Positions 1 through 7,293 of a stretch of DNA of 64,000 nt are shown one piece after another. Each line of letters begins with the position of its first letter. The first letter of the stretch is position 1. The DNA is from JBBQER01 sp052148155. GTDB lineage: Bacteria; Actinomycetota; Acidimicrobiia; IMCC26256; PALSA-610. The notes beneath the pieces are model-generated. The model did not search any database, was not told the DNA's origin, and saw only the letters and a list, made by a program, of their open reading frames with translations. The translations under genes and the position numbers were made by a program. The stretch lies in contig JBKQIY010000179.1 in assembly GCA_052148155.1 (NCBI GenBank), forward strand, positions 1 to 64,000, written 5' to 3'.

Positions 1-157
1 CGGTGGCGGCGTTGACGTCGATCCATGCGCCGTGCTCGATGGCCGTCCGGGTGGTGGCGAGGAACGCGTGCGCTTGCCGCGCGGTCGAGAACGTCTGCGG
101 TGCGAGATGCTCGACACTCCCGACGCGGTAGCGCGCCTGGAACCGACGTGACGGCAA
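1..157 (-). CDS. Tyrosine recombinase (phage-type integrase), N-terminal fragment cut by the window edge
   Basis: The minus strand is open from a TTG at 157 to the left edge (52 codons). The peptide contains RFQARYRVG, then TFSTARQAHAFLATTR, then EHGAWID. This order matches the arm-type DNA-binding domain of actinobacterial site-specific integrases, which usually reads W/F-x-ARYR, TF-x-T-x-x-x-A-x-x-FL, G-x-W-x-D. A GAGGAAG ribosome-binding sequence lies ten bases before the TTG. The catalytic domain is outside the window. The gene points away from the tRNA-Gly at 321-391, about 160 bases from the tRNA 3' end, which is the usual place for an integrase of an element inserted at a tRNA 3' end. 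Such an element would extend to the left, out of view. The family call is by motif shape only. Confidence 0.6.
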   Translation of the reverse strand, partial: MPSRRFQARYRVGSVEHLAPQTFSTARQAHAFLATTRTAIEHGAWIDVNAAT

Positions 158-320
158 GCGGCGGACGCTTCCTCACGGACTCCGGCGTGTCATCGCGACC
201 TGCTCTCGCGATGAACAAGTGTGCGCGCACCCCGGCGAGATGTGGCACGAAGTGGCACGAGCCCGACGCGCGCGCCCAACCGCGCGACGGGTCGAACCTT
301 TGACCAGGTTCGACGCGGAG

Positions 321-391
321 AGCGGGCGACGGGAATCGAACCCGCGTTCTCAGCTTGGGAAGCTGATGTTCTGCCGCTGAACTACGCCCGC
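321..391 (-). tRNA. tRNA-Gly (anticodon CCC)
   Basis: Read on the minus strand this folds as a cloverleaf. The acceptor arms GCGGGCG (385-391) and CGCCCGC (322-328) pair, the D-arm contains GTTCAGCGGCAGAAC, the anticodon stem TCAGC/GCTGA encloses the loop TTCCCAA with anticodon CCC, and the T-loop reads TTCGATT. The 3' CCA is not encoded. In mycobacteria a tRNA-Gly gene lies next to dcd. Here dcd is 45 kb away, and a decayed copy of this tRNA lies beside it at 45284-45350. Confidence 0.95.
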
Positions 392-888
392 GCGATGTCC
401 GGGGAACCTAGCCTAAATGGCTTTCCCCGCCCCCTACGGGCTGGCGTGCGACACCCCCGGGCGCCGGAGTCGAGGTTGGAGCTCAGCGCCGAGCAAGCAC
501 CCCCAAACACAAGGCCTTCATGCCGCGACAAGACATCTCTACTCGACGCTACTTAACGCATCCCGTAAACAGCGACCGCGTGGCTGATCCGAGCGCGGCG
601 GTAATCCGGAGCACGCGTAAGTCAGGCCTGAACGACGCTCGTTGGCGCGTGTGTGTCTGCCCTCGCAACCGGGCATGGTTCCGTTGGCGGAGGCTGCGCG
701 GTTGTGGGCATCCTCGACTGTTGAGTATTTATTCGTCGGCGCGACATGCGGCGACTCAACGTTCCCACCTTGGCCGACGTTGAGTTCGGGTATGCAACGC
801 GTCCAGAACTGGCGTGGTTGCTCGCTCGCTAGATCGTGCGCGGTCCGCGCGCACTTTGCTTGTCGGTCCTGTTCCCGGAATCACAATG
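392..888. other. Region without a recognisable gene
   Basis: About 500 bases between the tRNA and the first operator. Short open frames here have no RBS or family features. I see no RNA gene or clear terminator. Confidence 0.5.
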
Positions 889-907
889 TTCTTACCGGAT
901 CCTTTAC
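889..907 (+). promoter_or_regulatory. Direct-repeat operator upstream of the DUF2231-like gene
   Basis: Half-sites TTCTT (889-893) and TCCTT (900-904) are 11 bp apart, the layout used by OmpR/PhoB-type response regulators. The site is about 70 bases before the start at 979. Similar pairs occur at 2145, 3706, 3759, 4524, 11141, 12785, 12833, 13228 and 14729. The regulator is inferred. Confidence 0.45.
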
Positions 908-978
908 TACTGACGTCGTGGTCGGCGGTCGTACTCGCGTACGGTCGTCTCGAGCACGGGCTGGTGTCGAGGTTCGAT

Positions 979-1515
979 GTGACCATCTCAAAGATCTTCG
1001 GGTTGCCCGCGCATCCCTTGTTTGTACACGTGCCCGTCGTGTTGATTCCGTTGACTGGGATCGGGGCGATCGCGATGGCGTGCTCGGCACGGGTGCGCGA
1101 CCGGTACGGCTGGTTGGTGCTCGGCATCGGTATCGTTGCAGGGGTAAGCACACAATTCGCGGTTGCGAGCGGCAAGGCGTTGCGCCATAGCGTTCCCCAG
1201 TCCGCGGCGCTGCGACGGCATGTACATATCGCAGGGACCATCCGTCCTTTGATCCTGTTGCTGTTTCTCGTCGCGCTCGGGGTGATGCTGCTCGATCGGC
1301 GCACGCGTGGTGCATGGCCGTTCACGGGCCGGGGCAGGTCACCGGCGATGGGACCGTTCGTTCGGACGGCTGTGATCGTGGTGACGGTCGGCGTCGCGGT
1401 GGCGACAAACGTACGCCTCTTCCAAATCGGCGATAGCGGCGCGAAGGCGACGTGGGAACGTGTCCACATCGTGCAGGGTCCGCGGCGTTTCCCTGGGGCA
1501 CCCGCTCCAGGGTGA
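979..1515 (+). CDS. DUF2231-like four-helix membrane protein
   Basis: Encodes about 178 residues with four hydrophobic segments. The first is preceded by the family-like pattern GLPAHPLFVHVPV, and the third by RRHVHIAG. DUF2231 proteins are small integral membrane proteins with conserved histidines on helix ends, and haem binding has been suggested for them. The GTG at 979 is chosen because GAGG lies six bases before it and the conserved part starts at once. The frame stays open upstream to 814, but that part is not membrane-like. It is probably part of the redox gene set that shares the direct-repeat operators. Function otherwise unknown. Confidence 0.6.
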   Translation: MTISKIFGLPAHPLFVHVPVVLIPLTGIGAIAMACSARVRDRYGWLVLGIGIVAGVSTQFAVASGKALRHSVPQSAALRRHVHIAGTIRPLILLLFLVALGVMLLDRRTRGAWPFTGRGRSPAMGPFVRTAVIVVTVGVAVATNVRLFQIGDSGAKATWERVHIVQGPRRFPGAPAPG

Positions 1516-1559
1516 GCACCATCGAGCGCTCCCGCTTGTCACCCGGTGCCTCTTTTGGG

Positions 1560-1921
1560 TGAGGCGGCTGGCCGTGCTTGCATGTCTGGGCGTCGGCCCG
1601 AAAGCGGAAGGTTGACCCTGGATCGACGACGTGACGATGCGGTTCGCGCTGACAATTTGAACGCAATGCAATGCAATGGGATCGGCGAGTGGCACGCGAT
1701 CATTCGGATCTGATCCGGGACTCCATTCGGAGCCGCCGCCGGGGTCGGATAGAAGCGAGCTCGGATCGCGCTTCGGTAAACCCGTTTGGCTCGTTCCGTC
1801 AAGAACTGATCAGTCTCCGATCGCCACTGACGGCCCGCAACGTCGCGAACGCGCAGCCGACGACGACGACGACCACGAACGTCGCCGAGACAGCGATCAA
1901 TAGGCGAACCCGAACGCTCAT
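1560..1921 (-). pseudogene. Sensor histidine kinase, N-terminal relic
   Basis: Three reading frames together resemble the N-terminus of the intact kinase at 11190-12611. The first frame begins MSVRVRLLIAVSATF (intact gene MSLRVRLLLVVSVTF). A second gives SETDQFLTERAKR (intact SATDQFLTQRAGR). A third gives PLADPIALHC and then TSSIQGQP (intact PLADPDALTQ, TSSIKGQP). At least two frameshifts separate these pieces, and the HAMP, HisKA and ATPase domains are gone. The remnant faces the DUF2231-like gene tail to tail. Its upstream region keeps a direct-repeat operator like that of the intact kinase operon, so promoter and gene were probably copied together and then decayed. Confidence 0.7.
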
Positions 1922-2144
1922 GACGACCGTAGCGGAAGCCCGCTCGGTTGTGCTTCCCACACACAGCGTCGGGTTCGCGGGCTGTCCGCGGGAGACGGTG
2001 GTCGGGCGCGCCGCCCGCGCTGGGAGTCGTCAACTGCGGCGACGTCGCCAGTCCCCCGCATTCGGTCGCGAGATCGCACTGAGCGCGACTTGGATGGGTT
2101 CGCTGAACTCACGGTATGGACCATCACCACCTTGTAACTGCGGC

Positions 2145-2163
2145 AAGTAAGAGCAAGGTGAGA
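2145..2163 (-). promoter_or_regulatory. Direct-repeat operator before the kinase relic
   Basis: On the minus strand TCTCACCTTGC is followed by TCTTACTT, a repeat with 11 bp period. It resembles TCTCACCCCGG-TCTTACC before the intact kinase operon (12785-12802). Confidence 0.4.
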
Positions 2164-2180
2164 TCCTGCTCGGCCAGCTC

Positions 2181-2348
2181 TGCGGTCACGACATCGACGC
2201 CCTGTCGAGGTCTGGAGTTGAGGGAGCGGGCAATCCCGTCGAGCTCGCGTTGAGTGCGCCGCGAGAGGTCGGACGACTTTGGGAGGTATTGGCAGACGAA
2301 TCCGTCGGTGTTCTCGTTGCGGCCGCGCTGCCAGGGACTGTTACACAC
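2181..2348 (-). pseudogene. IS30-family transposase, C-terminal relic
   Basis: The frame starting at 2348 reads CNSPWQRGRNENTDG, QYLPKSSDLS and LNSRPRQ. These match the conserved end of the IS30 transposase catalytic domain (usually SPWQRG-x-NENTNGL-x-RQY-x-PK and LN-x-RPRK). The rest of the gene and both insertion-sequence ends are missing. It ends against the phosphodiester glycosidase gene. Only the C-terminal 50 or so residues are recognisable. Confidence 0.75.
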
Positions 2349-2375
2349 CCCTCCTTCACCAGCTCGCGTCGCAGA

Positions 2376-3644
2376 TCATGCGCGTGTGTCGATTTCGATG
2401 AAGTCGCGTGTGCTGTCGCTCAAGTACCGGCCTGGGGAGCGAACCATCGACGGGAGGAGGTTGTTGGCTTGCAGGCCGCCGCGGCCGTCGGGTGCGTACT
2501 CGGTGAAGGATACCCACCAGGTGTTGATGTCGAGTTCCATCGCGCGCACGCAGCCGGCGCGCCGCAGGATCTCTGCGAGGGTTGACACGTTGAGTCCCGG
2601 TCCGCCCGCGTAGATGAGGTTGCCCCGTGTGTCGACGCCGAGGCCGGAGCGCCACACGTAGATCTGATTTCCGACTGTTCCACCCCACTGGGAGCTGTTC
2701 GCGTCGGCGAGACCCGAAACGAGGGATCCGCCGTCGACGATCAAGCCGAGATTCTGGCGCACCGCCGCCACGCCCGCGGTTGAGACGTCGTCCCGGCCCC
2801 AAAGTCCGACATCCACGTGGCCGTTCGCGTACGAGACGAAGGATGCGCGTCCGGCGACGAGAGGTTTCATCGTCCGCCCTTCCGCGTAGTAGCCGCCGCC
2901 ACTGTTGTCGAGCCGGAATGCACTGTTGAACGCGGCGACGACCGAGGGATAGTCGGACCTCGCGATTTGTGCGCCGTTCGTCCACGGACCGCCGCCGGGA
3001 ACGTCGGTTCCCGCATGCAGTGTTGCGGTCAGGTGCGACATGTCGAAGTACGCGACACCGGCCAAGAGGCTCGTGTGAACCGCGTCGGGCCGCATGTAGG
3101 TGATCCAAAGCACCGGTCGCCCGTTTACCAGCCGTCCGCTGGGCTGCCAGACCCCTTCGTTGGGCAGCGGATCGGCGACCAATGGTGGGATGTTCGGCGG
3201 TCTGAACTGCGCCGTCACGACTCGCATTGGCCGCGGCCGCGGTTGCGCTGCGGTGACCGGAGCGTGAGGGATCCCACCTTTTGGTGTCCCGCCCTTCGGC
3301 GGTTGGTGGTGTGCGTACCAACTCTGTTCGATCGCGGCGACCACTCCGCCCAAGTGGTGGTCGCGTGCCCACTCGACCACGCGTACGTTGAGCGGATCCG
3401 TCGTGTTGGCCGCGAGCACTCGGCCCAGCGACCATCCGGGAATACCGACGACGCCGAGCGTCATGACCAGCGCGACGCCGCGTGTCCGACGACTCCAGCG
3501 ATGGCGCCGGTGCGTCCGTCGCGGCCGGGCGCTTGGCTGCGGTTCCTTGCCGGCAGGGGCGAGCAGCGAAGTGGCGTCTGTCGCTTCGCGGCCAGCCGTT
3601 TGTCGCAGCAATCCAACTCGTCTCGTCGCCGTGCGAGTGTTCAC
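2376..3644 (-). CDS. Membrane-anchored phosphodiester glycosidase family protein (NAGPA/DUF2233)
   Basis: About 422 residues. An arginine-rich N-terminus is followed by one membrane helix (GVALVMTLGVVGIPGW) and a proline-rich linker, so the catalytic part should lie outside the membrane. The C-terminal half has the pattern of the N-acetylglucosamine-1-phosphodiester alpha-N-acetylglucosaminidase-like domain: AAFNSAFRLDNSGGGYYAEGR, LIVDGGSL, and AMELDINTWWVSF near the end. In this family it acts on sugar phosphodiesters or exopolysaccharide-related substrates. The substrate here is unknown. GTG 3644 is preferred because an operator lies at 3706-3723. The frame is open to 3704. No signs of damage. 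Confidence 0.75.
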   Translation of the reverse strand: MNTRTATRRVGLLRQTAGREATDATSLLAPAGKEPQPSARPRRTHRRHRWSRRTRGVALVMTLGVVGIPGWSLGRVLAANTTDPLNVRVVEWARDHHLGGVVAAIEQSWYAHHQPPKGGTPKGGIPHAPVTAAQPRPRPMRVVTAQFRPPNIPPLVADPLPNEGVWQPSGRLVNGRPVLWITYMRPDAVHTSLLAGVAYFDMSHLTATLHAGTDVPGGGPWTNGAQIARSDYPSVVAAFNSAFRLDNSGGGYYAEGRTMKPLVAGRASFVSYANGHVDVGLWGRDDVSTAGVAAVRQNLGLIVDGGSLVSGLADANSSQWGGTVGNQIYVWRSGLGVDTRGNLIYAGGPGLNVSTLAEILRRAGCVRAMELDINTWWVSFTEYAPDGRGGLQANNLLPSMVRSPGRYLSDSTRDFIEIDTRA

Positions 3645-3705
3645 TAAACGACACGAAATCCAGACGAAAGTAAGAAACTGCGGCGACGGCGCAATCTCGC
3701 TCAAG

Positions 3706-3788
3706 TTCTTCAGGAATCCTTACTTGCGCATGCGAGACACGGTCGAGACGTTGAGCGATTCTTTACGGAGTTCTGGATCTGCTCTCAC
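3706..3788 (+). promoter_or_regulatory. Intergenic control region with two direct-repeat operators
   Basis: TTCTT (3706) and TCCTT (3717) are 11 bp apart. TTCTT (3759) and TTCTG (3771) are 12 bp apart and are followed by GCTCTCAC (3781-3788). The same GCTCTCAC element follows the repeats at 11141, 12833 and 14729. The region lies between the minus-strand glycosidase gene and the plus-strand cytochrome-like gene and could serve both. Confidence 0.45.
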
Positions 3789-3890
3789 GCGGCCCGTGGA
3801 GGATCAGCGAATGTCGAGCTTTCGGCTGTTCAGGTTCGCGCCCTCGCGACGCTGCGATGTCGTGCGGTCGGCCGGACAGAGGTCAACGAA

Positions 3891-4508
3891 TTGATCGAGT
3901 CGGGTGACGTCTCCAACGCACGAAGACCGCCCGAGGCTGCGTCGGGCGTCATCGGAAACGCGCGGATTACCGGCACATTCGGCGCGGTCATCTTCGTGTT
4001 GCTGTTTCTCGAGGGCCTGACGGTTCTGCGTGTCGGGTCGCTCATCTCGATGCACGTCTTCGTCGGCATGCTGCTCGTGCCGTTCGTCATCGTCAAGATG
4101 GCGAGCACCGGGTATCGGTTCGTGCGCTACTACGGCGGCCGCGCGGGCTATACCGACAAGGGCCCGCCACCGTTGTTGTTGCGGGTGCTCGGACCCGTCG
4201 TCGTCGCGACCACAGTCGTGCTCTTCGCCACCGGTATCGGCGCGCTGCTGACCGACCGGCGCACCCGATGGCTCCTGTTCGCGCACAAGGCCAGTTTCGT
4301 GCTGTGGTTCGGCGCGATGACCATCCATGTGTTAGGGCACGCGCTCGAGACGCCGGCGCTCGCCGTGGCCGATCTGCGGCGCGCGGCGCGGCAGCGGGTC
4401 CCGGGAGCGAGCGCCCGAATCGCGCTCTTGCTCGTCACTTGCGCGGTCGCGTTGGCTCTCGGTGCCGTTTCGATCGGTTGGGTGCACCACTGGCGAAGCA
4501 TCCGTTGA
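3891..4508 (+). CDS. Cytochrome b561/DUF4405-like membrane protein
   Basis: About 205 residues with four main hydrophobic segments plus a C-terminal one. Histidines lie within or at the ends of helices (SLISMHVFVG, LLFAHKASF, MTIHVLGHA), the layout expected for haem b ligands in a four-helix cytochrome b. A transmembrane electron-transfer role is inferred from this layout and from neighbouring redox genes. The TTG at 3891 is used because AGAGG lies eight bases upstream. Two operators at 3706-3788 precede it, and the degenerate SGAS-type gene and the beta-propeller gene follow on the same strand. No exact family assignment is possible by eye. Confidence 0.6.
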   Translation: MIESGDVSNARRPPEAASGVIGNARITGTFGAVIFVLLFLEGLTVLRVGSLISMHVFVGMLLVPFVIVKMASTGYRFVRYYGGRAGYTDKGPPPLLLRVLGPVVVATTVVLFATGIGALLTDRRTRWLLFAHKASFVLWFGAMTIHVLGHALETPALAVADLRRAARQRVPGASARIALLLVTCAVALALGAVSIGWVHHWRSIR

Positions 4509-4523
4509 CCTCGGACGCGCGAA

Positions 4524-4564
4524 GTCTTTGCCTGATTCTTCGGGCCCGCTGGTGTTGTGCTCAC
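4524..4564 (+). promoter_or_regulatory. Direct-repeat operator before the third SGAS-type gene
   Basis: GTCTT (4524) and TTCTT (4536), spaced 12 bp, are followed by GCTCAC at 4559-4564. The arrangement is like that before the SGAS genes at 11094 and 14818. Confidence 0.45.
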
Positions 4565-4586
4565 GCGTCGAGGCGGCAATCGGCCC

Positions 4587-4820
4587 ATGCTGCTACCCGG
4601 CTGGCGCTCGTCCGAGAAGATCGTGCTTCAAGTGCGCGACGCGGGCCTCAGGGGGACCGCGATCGTGACCCGTGCACTCGTTGCCGCGACCGACGCGCTC
4701 AGCGGATTAGCTGCATGGGCGCAGCACGGACTCACTGCGCGAGCGGTCTTTTTGGGTCAGGGCCAAGCCGCCGTTTCGGGCTCGTCGACAGAGCCGAATC
4801 TGGATACCTGCGAAGTCTGA
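4587..4820 (+). CDS. Small membrane-anchored protein, degenerate paralog of the SGAS-tail proteins
   Basis: About 77 residues. VRDAGLRGTAIVTRALVAATDALSGLAAWAQ matches the N-terminal block of the proteins at 10588 and 14818 (RDAGL, then VTR, then a helix ending LAAWAQPG); quoted in parts, RDAGLRG, IVTRALV and LAAWAQ. The tail differs. The proline/threonine linker and YQY are missing, and instead of stopping after SGAS it reads AAVSGSS and continues for ten residues. This could be a decayed copy that lost its stop, or a variant. ATG 4587 has GAGGCGG ten bases upstream, and a GTG at 4557 is also possible. It lies between the haem-type protein and the beta-propeller gene. Confidence 0.5.
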   Translation: MLLPGWRSSEKIVLQVRDAGLRGTAIVTRALVAATDALSGLAAWAQHGLTARAVFLGQGQAAVSGSSTEPNLDTCEV

Positions 4821-4860
4821 ACGACGTCGGCCGACCGCCGCGCTGCGCAGCATTACGGCC

Positions 4861-7293
4861 GTGACGCCGAGAGCTCGCGGGCGCGACTCGCGATATCGGC
4901 CCTCGGCGCGGGTGCGACGACGACGCGCGTTCGTGATCTTGGTCATCGCGGTGCTCGCTGTCGCCGTGTTCGGCGTGACGACGTCGCATTCTTCGGCGAC
5001 ACGACCCGCGTCGCGCCGGACAGTGACGACCGGTACACAGAAGAAACCAGCCACGCATCTCGAGGTGACACCAGCGGTATGGCAGCTGCCGGCGCCCGTC
5101 TCGCGGGAAGTTGTCTTGTCCGACGGTCGTGACATCGTCCTTCTCGGTGGCCTCGACGAAGGACAGTCCTCGGCTGCCGGTGTCTTTCGGGTCGACCCGA
5201 CCACCGGGGTTACCGTTTCGATCGGGTCGCTCGCGTTCGCGACACACGACGCGGCCGGAGCCGTGATCGGACAGCAATACTTCGTCTTCGGCGGCGGCGA
5301 GCAGCACAGCGTCGATACCGTGCAGTCGATCGGTCCCGACGGACGGGCTGGCGTCGTCGCGCACCTCCCGCAACCGCGCTCTGATCTCGCGTCCGCGAGG
5401 ATTGGACCGACGGTGTATCTCGTTGGAGGCTACGACGGCACGGCCCCGACGCGCGACGTGCTAGCCACCAGCAACGGGACAACATTCCGTCTCGTTGCTC
5501 GGCTGCCGATCGGTGTGCGCTACCCGGCGGTCACTGCGGTCGGAAACACGTTGTACGTGTTCGGCGGTGAGTGGGCGGGGACCGAATCCGACGCGGTGCA
5601 GGTGATCGACACGCGAACCGGTCGGTCGAGGGTTGCCGGGCATCTTCCCGCGCCGCGGACCGACGCCGTCGCCGTCACGCTCGGCGGATCCGTATATGTG
5701 GTCGGGGGAAGGTCGGGCGGTGCTGCCACCGCCGGTATTTTGCGGTTCGATCGGAGCACGATGCGGTTCTCGGTGGCCGGTGGTCTTCCGTCGCCAGTCG
5801 CCAACGGTGCGATCGTCGCGGTCGGTGGCACGGCGTATCTGGTCGGCGGCGAGACGAGCGGTCCCGTCTCGGGTGTTGTCGCCATCACGCAGACGACCGC
5901 GCCCGCGGGTGCGCTCGCGGCGGTCGAGCGACGACCGTTCGTCGGGCGCCTGTTGATCGCCGATCGAGGCGACAACCGATTGATCGTCGTCGACGCCAAC
6001 AAGCACGTCTTGTGGGTGTACCCATCGGCATCGAGGCCTGGGCCGCCGGGCGGCTTCTACTATCCCGACGACGCCTTCTTCGCTGATCACGGACACGCGA
6101 TCATCTCGAACGAGGAGGACAACAACACCGTCGTACAGATCGGCTTCCCGTCAGGCGCGCTGCTTTGGAGTTACGGACACCCGCGTACGGCGGGATCGGA
6201 AGCCGGCTTTCTCAACCAGCCCGACGACGCGTTCCTTCTCCGTAGCGGAGTGGTCATGGTCGCGGACGCCAAGAATTGCCGCGTGTTATTCATCAGCCCG
6301 GCCGAGCGGCCACTGTCGCAGATCGGCACCACCGGCGACTGTGTGCACGACCCACCGACCGCGATCGGCTATCCGAACGGAGACACGCCCCTCGCCGACG
6401 GCAACGTCCTCGTCTCCGAGATCGACGGTTCGTGGATTTCGGAATACACCAAGACCGGTTCGCTGGTCTGGACCGTGCACCTTCCGATCGCGTATCCATC
6501 GGATCCGCAACAGCTCGGACCGGACTTGTATCTCGTCGCCGATTACACCAAGCCGGGCGGGCTCGTGGAGTTCAATCGCGAAGGACAGATCCTCTGGACC
6601 TACCGACCTCTGAGGGGATCGGGCATGTTGGACCACCCGAGCTTGGCCGAACGCCTCCCGAACGGCCTGATCGGGGTCAACGACGACTACCGAGATCGCG
6701 TCGTACTGATCGATCCTTCAACCGATGCGATCGTCTGGCAGTACGGACAGACCGACAACCCCGGAACCGGAATCGATCAGCTCAACATCCCCGACGGGTT
6801 CGATCTCCTGCTCCCCGACGGCACCACACCAACCCATCCCACCACCAGAGGAGCTCGCCGATCCGCCAAAGCGATTCAGACTGATGCGTACGGCGTGGAT
6901 TGTGCGCTTCGCCGCGAGTCCGGCAGAGGGGAGACGCCGAAAGCTGGTGTAGCCGTCGCGTCGGCCCAGGTCTCGACATGCTCAAGACTCGATGACCCCG
7001 TGCATCCGAATGGGTCTTCGGGACCGACGAGGTTACGCCCGCGTCGGTGCCTTGTCTGTCGATTGTTCGAGTACGAGCGCGAGGGTCGGACATGCTGCGC
7101 ATGCTCGGCGGGCGTGGTCTTCGAGGTTGGGTGGGATCGGTTTGTTGTCGATGATGGGGTAGCCCCAGTCGTCGAGGGTGATGCGTTCGGGGAACAGTTC
7201 GGCGCACATGCCGTGCGCGACGCATGTGATCGGGTTCAGGACGAGGCGGAAGCTCACCGCCACCCTCCGGTTCGAGGTGTGGGCAGAATCTGA
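4861..7293 (+). CDS. Anchored secreted protein with Kelch and NHL/PQQ-like beta-propellers
   Basis: 810 residues in the open frame. Residues 20-42 form one membrane helix after an arginine-rich start. Residues about 75-350 hold Kelch-type repeats (LVGGYDGTAPT, YVFGGEWAG, YVVGGRSGG, YLVGGETSG). Residues about 370-655 form a second propeller with repeated PDDAF blocks and LLIADRGDNRL, strongly similar to the lipoprotein at 13368. That paralog stops soon after LNIPDG. Here the frame runs on for about 150 low-complexity residues and overlaps the opposite-strand ferredoxin gene by 261 bases, so the tail beyond about 6840 may be a read-through after loss of the original stop. Role unknown. Repeated pairing with SGAS-type genes suggests an extracellular redox or binding partner. 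GTG start. Confidence 0.7.
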   Translation: MTPRARGRDSRYRPSARVRRRRAFVILVIAVLAVAVFGVTTSHSSATRPASRRTVTTGTQKKPATHLEVTPAVWQLPAPVSREVVLSDGRDIVLLGGLDEGQSSAAGVFRVDPTTGVTVSIGSLAFATHDAAGAVIGQQYFVFGGGEQHSVDTVQSIGPDGRAGVVAHLPQPRSDLASARIGPTVYLVGGYDGTAPTRDVLATSNGTTFRLVARLPIGVRYPAVTAVGNTLYVFGGEWAGTESDAVQVIDTRTGRSRVAGHLPAPRTDAVAVTLGGSVYVVGGRSGGAATAGILRFDRSTMRFSVAGGLPSPVANGAIVAVGGTAYLVGGETSGPVSGVVAITQTTAPAGALAAVERRPFVGRLLIADRGDNRLIVVDANKHVLWVYPSASRPGPPGGFYYPDDAFFADHGHAIISNEEDNNTVVQIGFPSGALLWSYGHPRTAGSEAGFLNQPDDAFLLRSGVVMVADAKNCRVLFISPAERPLSQIGTTGDCVHDPPTAIGYPNGDTPLADGNVLVSEIDGSWISEYTKTGSLVWTVHLPIAYPSDPQQLGPDLYLVADYTKPGGLVEFNREGQILWTYRPLRGSGMLDHPSLAERLPNGLIGVNDDYRDRVVLIDPSTDAIVWQYGQTDNPGTGIDQLNIPDGFDLLLPDGTTPTHPTTRGARRSAKAIQTDAYGVDCALRRESGRGETPKAGVAVASAQVSTCSRLDDPVHPNGSSGPTRLRPRRCLVCRLFEYEREGRTCCACSAGVVFEVGWDRFVVDDGVAPVVEGDAFGEQFGAHAVRDACDRVQDEAEAHRHPPVRGVGRI
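7033..7257 (-). CDS. Single-cluster ferredoxin
   Basis: 74 residues. The cluster ligands are CVAHGMC near the N-terminus and CAACP near the C-terminus. This is the pattern of small actinobacterial ferredoxins with one [3Fe-4S] or [4Fe-4S] cluster, where His takes the position of the second Cys. It is acidic between the motifs (ITLDDWGYPIID). The GTG at 7257 overlaps the TGA of the NuoF-like gene (GTGA), so the two are translationally coupled. It is the last gene of the apbE operon and probably carries electrons between the NuoF-like subunit and the haem b protein. The direction is inferred. Confidence 0.85.
   Translation of the reverse strand: MSFRLVLNPITCVAHGMCAELFPERITLDDWGYPIIDNKPIPPNLEDHARRACAACPTLALVLEQSTDKAPTRA

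Noticed and set aside
715..790. TTGAGT and ACTCAAC repeats reminiscent of a HAIR site
   Set aside because: Spacing is about 28 bases instead of seven, and no heat-shock gene follows.
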